Below are positions 36,970-48,378 of a DNA stretch of 64,000 nt, piece after piece. Position 1 is the stretch's first letter. Each line of letters begins with the position of its first letter. The notes beneath the pieces were generated by a model that made no database searches, was not told where the DNA came from, and worked only from the letters and a program-made list of their open reading frames with translations. The position numbers and the translations under genes are program-made. The DNA comes from Prochlorococcus sp. AG-388-A01 (lineage in GTDB: Bacteria; Cyanobacteriota; Cyanobacteriia; PCC-6307; Cyanobiaceae), in NCBI GenBank assembly GCA_003279945.1, contig QCGK01000006.1, positions 1-64,000 on the forward strand. Direction: 5' to 3'.

Positions 36970-38442
36970 TTAAGAAAAAGTATTATTCTTGCTAGTTGGA
37001 TACTGGATTCTTCTATGTCTAATTCTTTTCCACACATTCAAGAATGCCCTTTTTATTAAAAAAATTTCTCCCTTCGATAAATTACTGTCATCTAATTGCC
37101 CATCTATTTGACGCGAGTAGATAATTTTAGATATCGTTTCCAAAGCTTCTCTATCAGATGCATTAATATTCATAGCTCTTAGTGCTGCTTCACATCCATC
37201 TGCAAGCATTAAAATAGCTGTTTCTTTTGACTGAGGAATTGGGCCTTTGTATCTAAAACAATTTTCATTAATGTCAAGATTTTTTTCTCTAGCTTTTTGA
37301 AAAAAATATCCCATTTTTAGAGTACCTTGATGTTCTGGAATAAAATTGGCTATCAGTTTAGGTAATCTATTTTTTCTTGCATACTTCAATCCTTCATCAA
37401 CATGAGCCTGTAAAACTTCTGCACTTTTAATAGGATCATCTATTTCATCATGTGGATTCTTTGAACCATCTTGATTTTCAATAAACCAATTAGGTGCATG
37501 TAATTTCCCAACATCATGATATAACGCCCCAGTTTTAATTAGATCAATATCACCACCTATCATTCTTGTTGCTTCCTCTGCTAACCCACATATAAGTAAG
37601 GTATGTTCAAAAGTACCAGGAGCTTCAAGAGACAATCTTCTAATGAGAGGTTTCTCCTTATCAGCCAATTCGAGTAATCTTGCTTTAGTTAATAGTCCAA
37701 ATATTGATTCAAAAATAGGAATAAATAAAATAGTAAAAAGCATTACTATTGCCAGTAATAAGGAATCTGAAAATATATTGCTGTTAGTAAAAAAGATTTC
37801 TTGCTTATCAATAAGGGATATTTTATCTTTACCTATCAATAACCATTGACTCAAAAAAGATCCAATAGGGACAAAAATTGATAGTTGAAGTAATTGAGCT
37901 CTACTTCTTATTCTTCCTCCAAGAAGAGAAACTACTGAAGCACAAACTAATAAAATAAAAAATAAATTGTTATTTATTGCAACTGCTGGATCAGGCCAAA
38001 TAAGGCTCGCTATTGATACCCAAGCTAAAGCAGTTATACTTCCCATTCCTTGGGATATTATCAATGCCGGCGGAATTATAATAGATAATGGGCTTATAGT
38101 TGAGGCTAAGGCTAATTTCGAAACTTGTACTGCTAAAAGAAGTGTTATGAGCAAGATAATCTGTCTTGAAGAAATTGTGGGATTCTCTTTTTTTGATACT
38201 AATATCAAAATCCCTGAACCAATAAGTGCTTCTGTAAAGGTCAAAAACCAAGAAAAAATATCAGAGATATTTAAAGGCAAAATAAGAAGAGATTTATAAG
38301 AAGAAATTATTGAAATTAAAATGCATATTAGAAAAATTATTAGATTATCAATTTTTGATATTCTATTTGGTTGTTTTATTGGAAGTTGACTCCTCCTCCA
38401 CAGATAAAACAATTTTTTTAAGGTAGTTGTAATGTTTTGCAC
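36970..38442 (-). CDS. membrane HD-domain phosphohydrolase, PgpH-like
   Basis: This 490-residue protein has about seven hydrophobic segments up to residue 255, then an HDIG-type HD domain: H280 in TFEHTLLICGLAEE, H309-D310 in GALYHDVGK, and later histidines in PEHQGTLKMGYF and Asp in LADGCEAALRA. The layout matches 7TMR-HD proteins such as PgpH, which hydrolyse c-di-AMP, but the large N-terminal extracytoplasmic 7TMR-HDED domain is missing. Another nucleotide substrate is possible. Confidence 0.85.
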   Translation of the reverse strand: MQNITTTLKKLFYLWRRSQLPIKQPNRISKIDNLIIFLICILISIISSYKSLLILPLNISDIFSWFLTFTEALIGSGILILVSKKENPTISSRQIILLITLLLAVQVSKLALASTISPLSIIIPPALIISQGMGSITALAWVSIASLIWPDPAVAINNNLFFILLVCASVVSLLGGRIRSRAQLLQLSIFVPIGSFLSQWLLIGKDKISLIDKQEIFFTNSNIFSDSLLLAIVMLFTILFIPIFESIFGLLTKARLLELADKEKPLIRRLSLEAPGTFEHTLLICGLAEEATRMIGGDIDLIKTGALYHDVGKLHAPNWFIENQDGSKNPHDEIDDPIKSAEVLQAHVDEGLKYARKNRLPKLIANFIPEHQGTLKMGYFFQKAREKNLDINENCFRYKGPIPQSKETAILMLADGCEAALRAMNINASDREALETISKIIYSRQIDGQLDDSNLSKGEIFLIKRAFLNVWKRIRHRRIQYPTSKNNTFS

Positions 38443-38517
38443 AGAATATGATTAAATCTATTTGATTAATTTAAAATTATAGGCATGCTAGGTGTAAAAA
38501 AGGAGATGTTTTTCTAA

Positions 38518-39414
38518 ATGTCATTAAAACTAGACGGTAAAAAATTATCTCTTGAAATTGAGGAAAAATTATATAATTATATTTCTAGTAATGAAAAAAT
38601 TGCAAAAAGAGCTCCTGGTTTAGCCGTAATAAGAATAGGTGAAGACCCTGCCAGTGGTGTTTATGTTAAGAACAAGGAAAAGGCATGTTCAAGAGTTGGG
38701 ATAAAGAGCTTCATCTTCCATCTAGAAGATAATGTAGATCAAAAAGAAGTTGAACAATTAATAAACAAACTAAACTTCGACAATGATATTGATGGAATGT
38801 TGCTACAACTCCCCATCCCAAAAAAGTTTGATGAACAAAGACTGATAAGTTATATCAATCCAAACAAAGATGTAGATGGTTTAAATGAAAAAAACATCGG
38901 TAAACTAGTAAAAAATGAGCCTGCGATGAGATCTTGTACACCCGCAGGAATTATCAATTTATTAAGATCCCAAAATATTACAATTGAAGGTAAGAAAATT
39001 GTTGTTATTGGAAGAAGTTTACTAGTTGGGAAACCCCTATCGCTTATGTTGTTGAATCTTAATGGGACGGTAACAATCACTCATTCAAAAACACTAAATT
39101 TAAATAAGATCTGTAAAGAAGCTGACATACTAATTGCTGCCGCAGGAAAACCTAATCTTATAGATTCTAGTTTTGTGAAAGAGGGAGCAGTAATTATTGA
39201 TGTTGGGATACATAGATTAAAAAGTTCCGACAAAAATAAAACCAGATTATGTGGAGATGTATTATTAGAGGATGTTATTCCTAAAGTATTTGCTTACACG
39301 CCTGTACCAGGTGGAGTTGGACCAATGACAGTAACAATGTTACTAGTAAATACTATTTTTAGTTGGCAAAAACAATTTGGTTTATCATCAACTCTTAATA
39401 ACCTTCTGCCATAA
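38518..39414 (+). CDS. folD: bifunctional methylene-THF dehydrogenase / cyclohydrolase FolD
   Basis: FolD interconverts 5,10-methylene-THF and 10-formyl-THF for purine and formyl-Met synthesis. Motifs are YVKNKEKAC (catalytic Lys, near 44-52), [10 protein letters not shown] and [13 protein letters not shown] in the Rossmann part, then [11 protein letters not shown] near the C-terminus. At 298 residues it is full length. An AAGGAG (38500-38505) precedes the ATG by 12 bases. Confidence 0.95.
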   Translation: MSLKLDGKKLSLEIEEKLYNYISSNEKIAKRAPGLAVIRIGEDPASGVYVKNKEKACSRVGIKSFIFHLEDNVDQKEVEQLINKLNFDNDIDGMLLQLPIPKKFDEQRLISYINPNKDVDGLNEKNIGKLVKNEPAMRSCTPAGIINLLRSQNITIEGKKIVVIGRSLLVGKPLSLMLLNLNGTVTITHSKTLNLNKICKEADILIAAAGKPNLIDSSFVKEGAVIIDVGIHRLKSSDKNKTRLCGDVLLEDVIPKVFAYTPVPGGVGPMTVTMLLVNTIFSWQKQFGLSSTLNNLLP

Positions 39415-39451
39415 ACCCTAAGATGAAAAAAATTATTACTAAAGGTATAAA

Positions 39452-40354
39452 ATGACTGAAGTTATAGATAATATTTCTGATTTTGACAAATATCTAAAAA
39501 ACACAAAAAATGTTGTAGAAGAAGCACTTGATTTCTCCCTAGGCCCTGAGAATCCAGAAATACTTAGAGAATCAATGAGATATTCCCTTTTAGCTGGAGG
39601 GAAAAGAATACGTCCAATTTTATGTTTAGCATCTTGTTCACTGGCTGGAGGAGAACCCTCATTAGCTGTTCCTACTGCAGTAGCGATAGAAATGATTCAT
39701 ACAATGTCCTTGATTCATGATGATTTGCCCGCTATGGATAATGATGACTTGAGGAGAGGAAGACCAACAAACCATAAAGTATATGGAGATGCAATAGCTA
39801 TTCTTGCAGGAGATGCTTTATTAACAAGAGCCTTCGAAATGGTCTCTTTAAGAAGTCCAGGAGTTGATCCAAATAGATTATTAAATGTAATCGGTGAACT
39901 CTCCTTGGTTGCAGGCGCACCGGGTTTAGTCGGAGGACAAGTTGTTGATTTAGAATGCGAAGGCAAAGAAGTTGACCTTGAAACCCTAGAGTACATTCAT
40001 CTGCATAAGACTGGGGCTTTACTAAAAGCTTGTGTAAGAACTGGTGCGATGATTGCAGGTGCTAACGAAAAACTATTGCAAGCTCTGACAACATATGCAG
40101 AGGGTATCGGATTAGCCTTTCAGATTATAGATGATATTCTTGATTTAACTTCAAGCAGCGAAAAGCTTGGTAAAACTGCCGGTAAAGATCTTTTAGCTGA
40201 CAAAACTACATACCCTAAATTACTTGGAATGGAAGAATCAAAGAAAAGAGCATTTGATTTAGTAGAAAAAGCAAAAAAAGCACTTGAACCTTGGGGTTCA
40301 GACGCAAAGTATTTACTATCCTTAGCTGACTTTATTACAAATAGAGACCGATAA
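39452..40354 (+). CDS. crtE: geranylgeranyl diphosphate synthase
   Basis: This trans-prenyl transferase builds the C20 precursor of carotenoids, phytol and quinone tails from IPP. The first Asp-rich motif is [10 protein letters not shown] (about 90-99) and the second is DDILD (about 228-232); GGKRIRP binds the homoallylic substrate. At 300 residues it is full length. It is 37 bases after folD and 13 before the PAP2-like gene on the same strand. A farnesyl diphosphate product is less likely in a cyanobacterium. Confidence 0.92.
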   Translation: MTEVIDNISDFDKYLKNTKNVVEEALDFSLGPENPEILRESMRYSLLAGGKRIRPILCLASCSLAGGEPSLAVPTAVAIEMIHTMSLIHDDLPAMDNDDLRRGRPTNHKVYGDAIAILAGDALLTRAFEMVSLRSPGVDPNRLLNVIGELSLVAGAPGLVGGQVVDLECEGKEVDLETLEYIHLHKTGALLKACVRTGAMIAGANEKLLQALTTYAEGIGLAFQIIDDILDLTSSSEKLGKTAGKDLLADKTTYPKLLGMEESKKRAFDLVEKAKKALEPWGSDAKYLLSLADFITNRDR

Positions 40355-40367
40355 ATAATTTCAATTT

Positions 40368-40847
40368 ATGTCTGAGTTTTTTGCCTTTTTTAATAATTCT
40401 GTTCTTTTTTGGAGTTTATTATCCTGTTTACTAGCTCAATTTTTTAAAGTCATATTTAATTTCTTTTCAACCGGGGAGGTGAGATTTAGAATTATGTTTG
40501 AGACGGGAGGTATGCCTTCAAGTCATTCCGCCTTAATAACTGGTGTCGCTTCGGGTATGGGCTTTGAATTAGGATTTGATAGCTCAATATTTGCTTTATC
40601 AGTTGCCATAGCACTTATAGTTATGTATGACGCTAGTGGTGTCAGAAAATCAGCTGGGGTTCAAGCTGCAGAAATTAATAAACTAACAAAGAAACTAGAT
40701 CCTCAATCTGAAGTACTTTTAAAAGAAACCCTTGGCCATACTAAAATCGAGGTTCTGGTAGGGAGTTTTTTAGGACCATTAATTACTTTACCCGGGATGT
40801 TTTTTTTAGGTTCCCCTTTTAAAATATTTAGTTTGATAATAAATTAA
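40368..40847 (+). CDS. divergent PAP2-family membrane protein
   Basis: This 159-residue membrane protein belongs to the divergent PAP2 (DUF212) family of acid-phosphatase-like membrane proteins. The SGGMPSSHSA-type motif is present (TGGMPSSHSALITG, about 46-59), and YDASGVRKSAGVQA follows (about 87-100). The inferred role is dephosphorylation of a lipid or prenyl phosphate, fitting its place after crtE. The stop overlaps that of the convergent cobB by 4 bases, within one TTAA. Confidence 0.85.
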   Translation: MSEFFAFFNNSVLFWSLLSCLLAQFFKVIFNFFSTGEVRFRIMFETGGMPSSHSALITGVASGMGFELGFDSSIFALSVAIALIVMYDASGVRKSAGVQAAEINKLTKKLDPQSEVLLKETLGHTKIEVLVGSFLGPLITLPGMFFLGSPFKIFSLIIN

Positions 40848-42235
40848 GAATTCTTTGAATTACCATTTTGGATAGCATCTACAAGGTTTTTTGCAATTTC
40901 TGGAGAACTTGGAAAATGTAAGTGAATCCAACTTGCATGTAATTTATTATCAAAAAAGCCTTCATTTTTGTATTCAGTATCCCAAGATTTGATTTGCCAT
41001 GGGGAAGAGAGTTTATCCTGATGATCAGCATTTCTTAAGTCAAATTCAGATGAATTATTTTCAATTTCCCAATAATGAAATTCATGTCCTTTAATTAATT
41101 GATTTTGTTTAACGATCGGAGTGTCTTTTAAACCTTCGATGTATCGATAACCTACTGAAAGTTTACTTTTTTTTGATCTAAAAGGTAGGATTCCACTCAT
41201 TTTATGATTATTACCATTTTCATCTTTTATGGAGTCTCCTAAAATCATCATCCCTCCACACTCTGCATATATAAATCCATTTTTTCGGAATTTCCTTAAC
41301 GAATTTAAACTTTTTCTAGAGTTACTTATATGATCTGCATATTTTTCAGGGAACCCCCCTGGAATAATTAAGGAAGAGGCCTCATGAGGTATTTCTTCAT
41401 CATCATAAATACTCCATGTACTCAAAGGAATTCCTATTTCACTCAAAAACTCCTTAGTTTCAGGGTATTGAAAATGAAAGATTTTATCTTCTACAATTGC
41501 GATAGGTTTTCCATTATCTATTTTAAAATCTTCAAAACTAAAAGAATTAAATATTTTCTTTTGAGGAGATATCAGAAATTTACATAGAGAAAATACATCA
41601 AGATTTCTTTCCGCGAAACTTGCAAAATATTCAACATCAATTTCTTTGCCATTATCCAATGGAGATATCAAGCCTAAATTAGCTTTGCTTAAAGTTATTT
41701 TTGAATCAGACGGTAAAAAACCAAGAATTTCGATATCTTCATTTTTAAAAACTTCTTCGATTAATTTTTTATGTCTATCTGAATTTACGTTGTTAAATAT
41801 AATTCCTGCTATTGACAACTCACTATCGAAATCTCTGAAACCTCGAACAGTTGCCAAAAGAGAAGCTACTTGACCCCTAGCATTAATAATAAAAATTACT
41901 GGAGCATTAAGAATTTTGGCAACATATGCCGTGCTTGAATAAGTTGTTGACCCTAATCCATCAAATAGGCCCATTGCTCCTTCAATTAATGAGAATTCAT
42001 ATTTTGAAGAATGTTTAAAAAAACTTTCTTGAACCCATTCTTCACCACTTAAAAAAATATCTAAATTCCTACAAATAGGTTGACCAATTGAACTAAGTTG
42101 TTGTTGATCAAGGTAATCTGGGCCGACCTTGAAAGTTTGCATCTTTATACCTTTTGAAAAAGCCCAAGAAGATATCAAAAGAGATAAAGTGGTTTTCCCA
42201 CTATCCGTTGAAGGAGAAGATATTACACAAGACAT
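40844..42235 (-). CDS. cobB: cobyrinic acid a,c-diamide synthase
   Basis: This enzyme amidates carboxylates of the corrin ring with glutamine in cobalamin (pseudocobalamin) synthesis. The N-terminal P-loop is SSPSTDSGKTT (6-16). The C-terminal glutaminase domain has the Cys nucleophile in YAECGGMMIL and a His-containing end (HASWIHLHF). At 463 residues it is full length. It is 3 bases after opcA on the same strand. The anaerobic-pathway name would be cbiA. Confidence 0.9.
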   Translation of the reverse strand: MSCVISSPSTDSGKTTLSLLISSWAFSKGIKMQTFKVGPDYLDQQQLSSIGQPICRNLDIFLSGEEWVQESFFKHSSKYEFSLIEGAMGLFDGLGSTTYSSTAYVAKILNAPVIFIINARGQVASLLATVRGFRDFDSELSIAGIIFNNVNSDRHKKLIEEVFKNEDIEILGFLPSDSKITLSKANLGLISPLDNGKEIDVEYFASFAERNLDVFSLCKFLISPQKKIFNSFSFEDFKIDNGKPIAIVEDKIFHFQYPETKEFLSEIGIPLSTWSIYDDEEIPHEASSLIIPGGFPEKYADHISNSRKSLNSLRKFRKNGFIYAECGGMMILGDSIKDENGNNHKMSGILPFRSKKSKLSVGYRYIEGLKDTPIVKQNQLIKGHEFHYWEIENNSSEFDLRNADHQDKLSSPWQIKSWDTEYKNEGFFDNKLHASWIHLHFPSSPEIAKNLVDAIQNGNSKNS

Positions 42236-42238
42236 TTA

Positions 42239-43540
42239 TTAGTTATTAAAACCATTAAATATTTGAAGGGCTATTTTAATAGCATTTTCAAAAAGAGGAC
42301 TTGTATTACCTCTACTACTTCCCAATAATTTACTCACATCATACTCTGATGAAGAAAAAGAATTTGGAACAACTTGTTCTATTAATTCCATATTAGCCAT
42401 TCCGCCTGCTTCAAGTCTCATACATTCCACTGACTCACATCCAAGTATCACACAAGTGTTATTTTTTTGAACATCACTAATTTTTGAAATCAACCTCAAT
42501 CCAATTACTTGTCCTAAGTGAATACTTGGATTACCCAACGGTAAAGGATTAATAAAAGTAGAAATTTTTTCGCCATTAATTCTCTCAAATTCTATTTTTG
42601 TTGATTCTTTATCCTTTTTAACTTTTAGAAAAGACCAACCAAGTTTATCGCTAATCCATGAGATCAAAAACAAACCTTGAATAAGGTGATTTCCCGCGAT
42701 ATCAATATCAATATCAGTAATATGATCTAAAATTGCTCTCCTCGATGGGGGATCAAAAATCATCGCCAATGATTCTCTCCAATTTTTTAACCTAACCCAA
42801 TTTAAATCATTAATAGCTTTATTTGATTTTTTTAATTGATCTAAAACTTTTAAACATCTGTTAGGCGAACCAAGAGCAGTATCGATTATTAACCTTACAC
42901 CATGATTAGTAAAGTATTCGAAAATATCAGGCGATTCATCCAAGCTTCCATTCCACCACAACCAAGAAGGTAATTCATCAATAGATAATTCATCAATTAT
43001 TTTTAATCCTTGATGGGTTATTGAGGCAGAGTCACCCCTGATAACAACTAAATCCCCACATATAGGTTGCATAGTTGGACTATCACTTAATGGACAGTAA
43101 GCAGATACAAAAGTTTTGATATCTGAAGTTTTATTTAAAGTTGGCGCTAAAGTTATTAATCTCCTTGGATTTAATGTACTTATTGATGATTCAAAAAATT
43201 GTCCTCTAAAGTCTTCAAAATCTTTATTAGATAAATTTTCCTTCAACAAATTCAATAATTCTTCACTATAAAGAGAAGTATTAATAGGGAGTCCTTTATC
43301 AAGAATAAATTTTTTGGCAACTTCAATTATCTCAAGACTTAAATTTCCAGTAATTGGTCCTTTTATTAATCCTTTTTGCACTAAACATTGTTCTAGCCAG
43401 GCAGGCTGCCAGACCATTAATGTAAATGTATTAGCTCCAGTATTATCATTATCTTCTGAAATCCATAATTTATTAAGGTAATTAGAAATTTCCTGATAAG
43501 GAAGCTCTAAGGGAGTTTGCAGTGTTAATTGAGGTTTCAT
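42239..43540 (-). CDS. opcA: glucose-6-phosphate dehydrogenase assembly protein OpcA
   Basis: OpcA binds and activates glucose-6-phosphate dehydrogenase, a redox-sensitive step opening the oxidative pentose phosphate path in the dark. The 433-residue protein lies 2 bases after zwf, the usual cyanobacterial order. The family is recognised by its position and by text such as LIDTALGSPNRCLKVL and WLWWNGSLDESPDIFEYF. The several Cys residues (for example CPLSDSPTMQPICG, CVILGCESVEC) could be thioredoxin targets, which is only inference. Confidence 0.9.
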   Translation of the reverse strand: MKPQLTLQTPLELPYQEISNYLNKLWISEDNDNTGANTFTLMVWQPAWLEQCLVQKGLIKGPITGNLSLEIIEVAKKFILDKGLPINTSLYSEELLNLLKENLSNKDFEDFRGQFFESSISTLNPRRLITLAPTLNKTSDIKTFVSAYCPLSDSPTMQPICGDLVVIRGDSASITHQGLKIIDELSIDELPSWLWWNGSLDESPDIFEYFTNHGVRLIIDTALGSPNRCLKVLDQLKKSNKAINDLNWVRLKNWRESLAMIFDPPSRRAILDHITDIDIDIAGNHLIQGLFLISWISDKLGWSFLKVKKDKESTKIEFERINGEKISTFINPLPLGNPSIHLGQVIGLRLISKISDVQKNNTCVILGCESVECMRLEAGGMANMELIEQVVPNSFSSSEYDVSKLLGSSRGNTSPLFENAIKIALQIFNGFNN

Positions 43541-43542
43541 TT

Positions 43543-45066
43543 TTAGGGTCTGCGCCAGAAAATATTATCTTTTGAAAGTAATTGATCAGACTCAGGAGGT
43601 CCCCATGTCATGGATTCATAATTAAAAATAGGTAACTTCCAAGGAGAATTATCCATTAATTCAATTAATGGCGTATAAAGTTTCCACGCAGCCTCTACTT
43701 CATCACTTCTCGTAAATAAGGTTGGATCAGATAGCATCGCATCAGCTAATAATCGTACATAGCCTTCATCTGAGGGTTCTCCAAATGATTCATCATAGGA
43801 AAATTCCATCTCAACAGGTCTAGATTTCATTCCAGAACCTGGTGATTTTACCTCGAATTTAAAAGTTGCACCTTCGTTTGGTTGAATTCTAAGAACAAGT
43901 TGATTTGGTGCAGGATTTATTATTGTTGATTCAAATAAATGAACCGGAACGTCTTTAAAAGTCAAGACTATTTCTCCAAGTCTTTTCGGCAGTCTTTTTC
44001 CTGTTCTCAAATAAAAAGGTACCCCTTGCCATCGCCAGTTATCGACGAAAACTTTTGCTGCAATGTAAGTTTCTGTAGTGCTATTACAATGCACACCATC
44101 TTCCTGCCTATATCCTTTGAGTCGATTTGAGATATTTCCTCCCTCTCCATATTGACCTCTTATGCAACAATTCCACGGTTCATTTTCGTCAGCAAGTTTT
44201 GAAGCTTGAAGAACCTTTGCTTTTTCATTTCTTATTGCTTCTGGTTCGAATTTCCCAGGAGGTTCCATAGCAGTAACAGCAAGCATTTGAGTCATATGAT
44301 TTTGAAGCATATCTCTTAAAGCGCCTGAGCTTTCGTAATAACCTGCTCTATCTTCAACACCTACTGTTTCAGATGAAGTAATTTGAACGCTTGATATATA
44401 ATTTCGGTTCCAGATTGGTTCAAAAATTGTATTAGCGAACCTCAAAACAAGAATGTTTTGAACTGTCTCTTTACCTAAATAATGATCAATCCTGTAAATC
44501 TGATTTTCTTCAGCACAACTTTGGACAATCTTGTTCAATTTTTTTGCACTTGAGTAATCTTTACCAAAAGGTTTTTCAATCACTAAACGGCTTTTCTTAG
44601 GGTCATCTAAAAGGCCAGCTGCTTTAAGAGCTTTACATCCACCTGCATAGAAATTCGGCGAAACTGATAAATAAAATGTTCTATTTCCATGAGTAGCTTG
44701 TCTTTTATCAATTTCATTTAATCTTTTAGAAAGCTTTATGACATGATCACTTTTTTGTAAGTCAACTGGTTCATAGAAAAGATAATTAGAAAATTGTTCC
44801 CATTCTTTTTCTTTCCCAGATATTTGATTAGAGAGCTTTACTTTCATCTTTTCTCTAAACTCAATATCAGTCCAAGGTCTTCTCGCGCAACCGACTATTC
44901 CAAATTCACTTGGAATTCTTCTTTGCAAATAGAGTTCAAATAAGGCTGGTATTAATTTTCTATGAGTTAGGTCTCCACTAGCACCAAAGATTACTAAGCA
45001 TTGAGGAGATATTACTCTTTCCTGACGTAAACCTAATCTAAGAGGATTACTTAAAGTTGAAAGCAT
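43543..45066 (-). CDS. zwf: glucose-6-phosphate 1-dehydrogenase
   Basis: Zwf oxidises glucose 6-phosphate with NADP+, the first step of the oxidative pentose phosphate path and a main NADPH source in the dark. The cofactor motif GASGDLTHRKLIPALF is at 29-44 and the substrate motif RIDHYLGKETVQN near 193-205. At 507 residues it is full length. It is followed by opcA and cobB and preceded by petH on the same strand, after a 111-base gap. Confidence 0.96.
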   Translation of the reverse strand: MLSTLSNPLRLGLRQERVISPQCLVIFGASGDLTHRKLIPALFELYLQRRIPSEFGIVGCARRPWTDIEFREKMKVKLSNQISGKEKEWEQFSNYLFYEPVDLQKSDHVIKLSKRLNEIDKRQATHGNRTFYLSVSPNFYAGGCKALKAAGLLDDPKKSRLVIEKPFGKDYSSAKKLNKIVQSCAEENQIYRIDHYLGKETVQNILVLRFANTIFEPIWNRNYISSVQITSSETVGVEDRAGYYESSGALRDMLQNHMTQMLAVTAMEPPGKFEPEAIRNEKAKVLQASKLADENEPWNCCIRGQYGEGGNISNRLKGYRQEDGVHCNSTTETYIAAKVFVDNWRWQGVPFYLRTGKRLPKRLGEIVLTFKDVPVHLFESTIINPAPNQLVLRIQPNEGATFKFEVKSPGSGMKSRPVEMEFSYDESFGEPSDEGYVRLLADAMLSDPTLFTRSDEVEAAWKLYTPLIELMDNSPWKLPIFNYESMTWGPPESDQLLSKDNIFWRRP

Positions 45067-45177
45067 ATTTTTAATGTTCTTTTTTTTAAAATCCTCTTTT
45101 TTTCGAAGATTAGCTACTTATTGTGTCTAAACCAAAAAGTATCACGTAAGTTTAAGCTGAACTCTAATCTCGGATAT

Positions 45178-46329
<1,152 letters not shown>

Positions 46330-46486
46330 TTATCAATTTGTAGTTTAATTTGTAGTGATTTTATAAAAATGGTTACGTTTTGAGATCGGAATAAATAAAA
46401 GAAATTATTTTTATTTTTCAGAATTTGTTGCTTTTATCTGTATAGTTACACAGAAATAATTTTTTATCTCATTAAAAAATTCATTT

Positions 46487-47023
46487 ATGAATAATTCTCA
46501 AGAATCATTAGATCATTCTAAAAAAGATGATTACGGGACAATTGAGCAAACGATGGAAAAGCTTTCTGGTGGAACAAGAAGACTTGCTGCTCAACTAACT
46601 ACTTCTGCGAGTTTGGATTCTTTGTGGAATGTTTTGACAGATTATGATCGACTAAATCTCTTCATACCAAATCTATTATCAAGCAAAAAAATATATCAAA
46701 AAGAGAATAATGTGCACCTAAAGCAAGTTGGGGCTCAGGATTTCTTAGGCATGAAATTTTCAGCTGAGGTAACTATTGACCTATTTGAAGAGAGAGAACT
46801 TGGACTTTTGAAATTCAATTTGATTAAAGGAGATTTCAGGAAGTTTGAAGGTAGTTGGAAAATTCAAAGTATTAAAAATTCTTCAAAAAATTCATTAATT
46901 TATGATCTTACTGTTCAAGGTTGTCAGTGGATGCCAATTGGGATGATAGAAAAAAGACTAAAAAAAGATCTTTCAGAAAATTTAATTGCCGTTGATAGAC
47001 AAGCTAAATCATCAATCAATTAG
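46487..47023 (+). CDS. SRPBCC (polyketide cyclase/COQ10-like) protein
   Basis: The 178-residue product has the START-like fold pattern of the cyclase/dehydrase family: ARRLAAQLTTSASLDSLWNVLTDYDRL-type start (about 31-56) with FIPNL, a central beta sheet, and a long C-terminal helix (LIEKRLKKDLSENLIAVDR-like). Such proteins bind lipids or quinones. It has no signal or anchor. It is divergent from petH and convergent with tRNA-Glu. The ligand is unknown. Confidence 0.8.
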   Translation: MNNSQESLDHSKKDDYGTIEQTMEKLSGGTRRLAAQLTTSASLDSLWNVLTDYDRLNLFIPNLLSSKKIYQKENNVHLKQVGAQDFLGMKFSAEVTIDLFEERELGLLKFNLIKGDFRKFEGSWKIQSIKNSSKNSLIYDLTVQGCQWMPIGMIEKRLKKDLSENLIAVDRQAKSSIN

Positions 47024-47039
47024 TTTTAAATTTAAACAA

Positions 47040-47112
47040 TAGCCCCAAGGGGATTCGAACCCCTGTCGCCTCCGTGAAAGGGAGGTGTCCTAGGCCTCTA
47101 GACGATGGGGCC
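47040..47112 (-). tRNA. trnE: tRNA-Glu (anticodon TTC)
   Basis: The minus strand folds into a cloverleaf. The acceptor stem GGCCCCA pairs with TGGGGCT (one G-U pair). The D arm has CTAGAGGCCTAG, the anticodon stem-loop is CCTCCCTTTCACGGAGG with TTC, and the T arm is GGGGTTCGAATCCCC with the normal TTCGAAT loop. Discriminator A is at 47040, and CCA is not encoded. In cyanobacteria charged tRNA-Glu also feeds heme and chlorophyll synthesis. It lies 41 bases downstream of sasA. Confidence 0.96.
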
Positions 47113-47153
47113 AGGAAAATAGCATAACAGCTTATTAAAAATTAAGAGTAAGG

Positions 47154-48272
47154 CTATCCTTTCGTCAAGTATTGTTGCTCTTTATTTTGTCCTTGCCACA
47201 CAGGGACAGTAAAATGGAAGCAGGAACCTACACCAACCTCAGATACGACCCATATTCTTCCTCCATGAACTTGTACTATTCTTCTGCATACAGATAAACC
47301 AATCCCAAATCCAGATGTCCCTTCAGAAGTCTGTGGCAGTCTAACTCTATCCAGAAAAATTCTTTTTTGCTCGCTCAAAGGAATACCTGCGCCTTTGTCA
47401 CAAATTGTTATTTCTACCCATTGGTTTGTCTTGTGGATCATTGTAATTTTTAAAGATCCATTGTCTTTAGAAAATTTAATGGCATTTTCAATTAAATTTA
47501 AAAATACTTGCCGCATTCTTCTTTGATCTGCGAATACGCTCGGTAGATCAGAGGGGATATCAGTATCAATTTCAATATTCCTTAATCTCCAGAATTTTTC
47601 TAATTCTAGTATTACTTCAGCACTAATATTACCTAAGTCAATTTTCTGAGGATTAAACAAAGCTTCCCATTTGGTTGTTCCAACCTCTAAGAGGTCCTGA
47701 GATAAAAGTTCAATCTCTTCTAGTCGCCTTTTAATTACCTCTTGTAATTTTGAAATATCTATTTGCCCAAGTTTTTGACTTTGAACAGCCAAAGTGGCTG
47801 CAGTCAATGGTGTTCTTAATTCATGTGCAACCATTCTTAATAATCTTTCCTGAGACTCTATTCTTTTTGTTAATGTCTCATTCTCTTGCCTTAAAACTAA
47901 AAGTTCCTCTTCCAAAAGAAATTCTTTTTGAGTTCTTATTGAATCAATTTTGGAAGGTTGCAAATTTATTCCTAGATTTTTTGTTAAGCCATCTTGTGTC
48001 CACCTTGGTAACCATTTCTGCAACTGAGAGCAAATATTACTTCCAGCAAATATTTGCTTTGGAGCTGGGGAAAGCTTTATGAGGGCAGGAATAGCAACTA
48101 ATCTATGTAATTCGAGGAGTTCTGGCTGTTCTGCGGGATCAGATATCTGAAGAGATATCTCAAATTGACAATCATCTGATTCTAAATAAGCTATCAAGGA
48201 CTTAATATCACTACTAGAAAGTTGATTTCTAGCGGCAACAAGTATTAATTTTAGCTCTTTTTTATCATTCAA
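47154..48272 (-). CDS. sasA: circadian clock-associated histidine kinase SasA
   Basis: SasA reads the KaiC phosphorylation state and phosphorylates RpaA to drive clock output. The N-terminal KaiB-like domain (about 1-100) is followed by a coiled coil (about 115-145), the H box with H150 ([13 protein letters not shown]), the N box [10 protein letters not shown] and ATP boxes DKGAGIP and [11 protein letters not shown]. At 372 residues it is full length. No receiver or membrane domain is present. kai genes are not in the window. Confidence 0.93.
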   Translation of the reverse strand: MNDKKELKLILVAARNQLSSSDIKSLIAYLESDDCQFEISLQISDPAEQPELLELHRLVAIPALIKLSPAPKQIFAGSNICSQLQKWLPRWTQDGLTKNLGINLQPSKIDSIRTQKEFLLEEELLVLRQENETLTKRIESQERLLRMVAHELRTPLTAATLAVQSQKLGQIDISKLQEVIKRRLEEIELLSQDLLEVGTTKWEALFNPQKIDLGNISAEVILELEKFWRLRNIEIDTDIPSDLPSVFADQRRMRQVFLNLIENAIKFSKDNGSLKITMIHKTNQWVEITICDKGAGIPLSEQKRIFLDRVRLPQTSEGTSGFGIGLSVCRRIVQVHGGRIWVVSEVGVGSCFHFTVPVWQGQNKEQQYLTKG

Positions 48273-48378
48273 ATGATTTCCCCTGAAGTGTTGAAAAGCT
48301 GTTAATCTTTATAAACACATTAAGATATTTATTTTTATTCTACAAATAAGCTATGAAATAAATAGGACTTATACATAT

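Noticed and set aside
37967..38299. Open frame of 110 codons on the plus strand
   Set aside because: It is antisense to the membrane segments of the HD-domain protein and has no independent support.
47040..47112. tRNA-Glu as an integration site of a genomic island
   Set aside because: Both flanks are core genes (an SRPBCC protein and sasA), with no integrase and no repeat of the tRNA 3' end that I can see.
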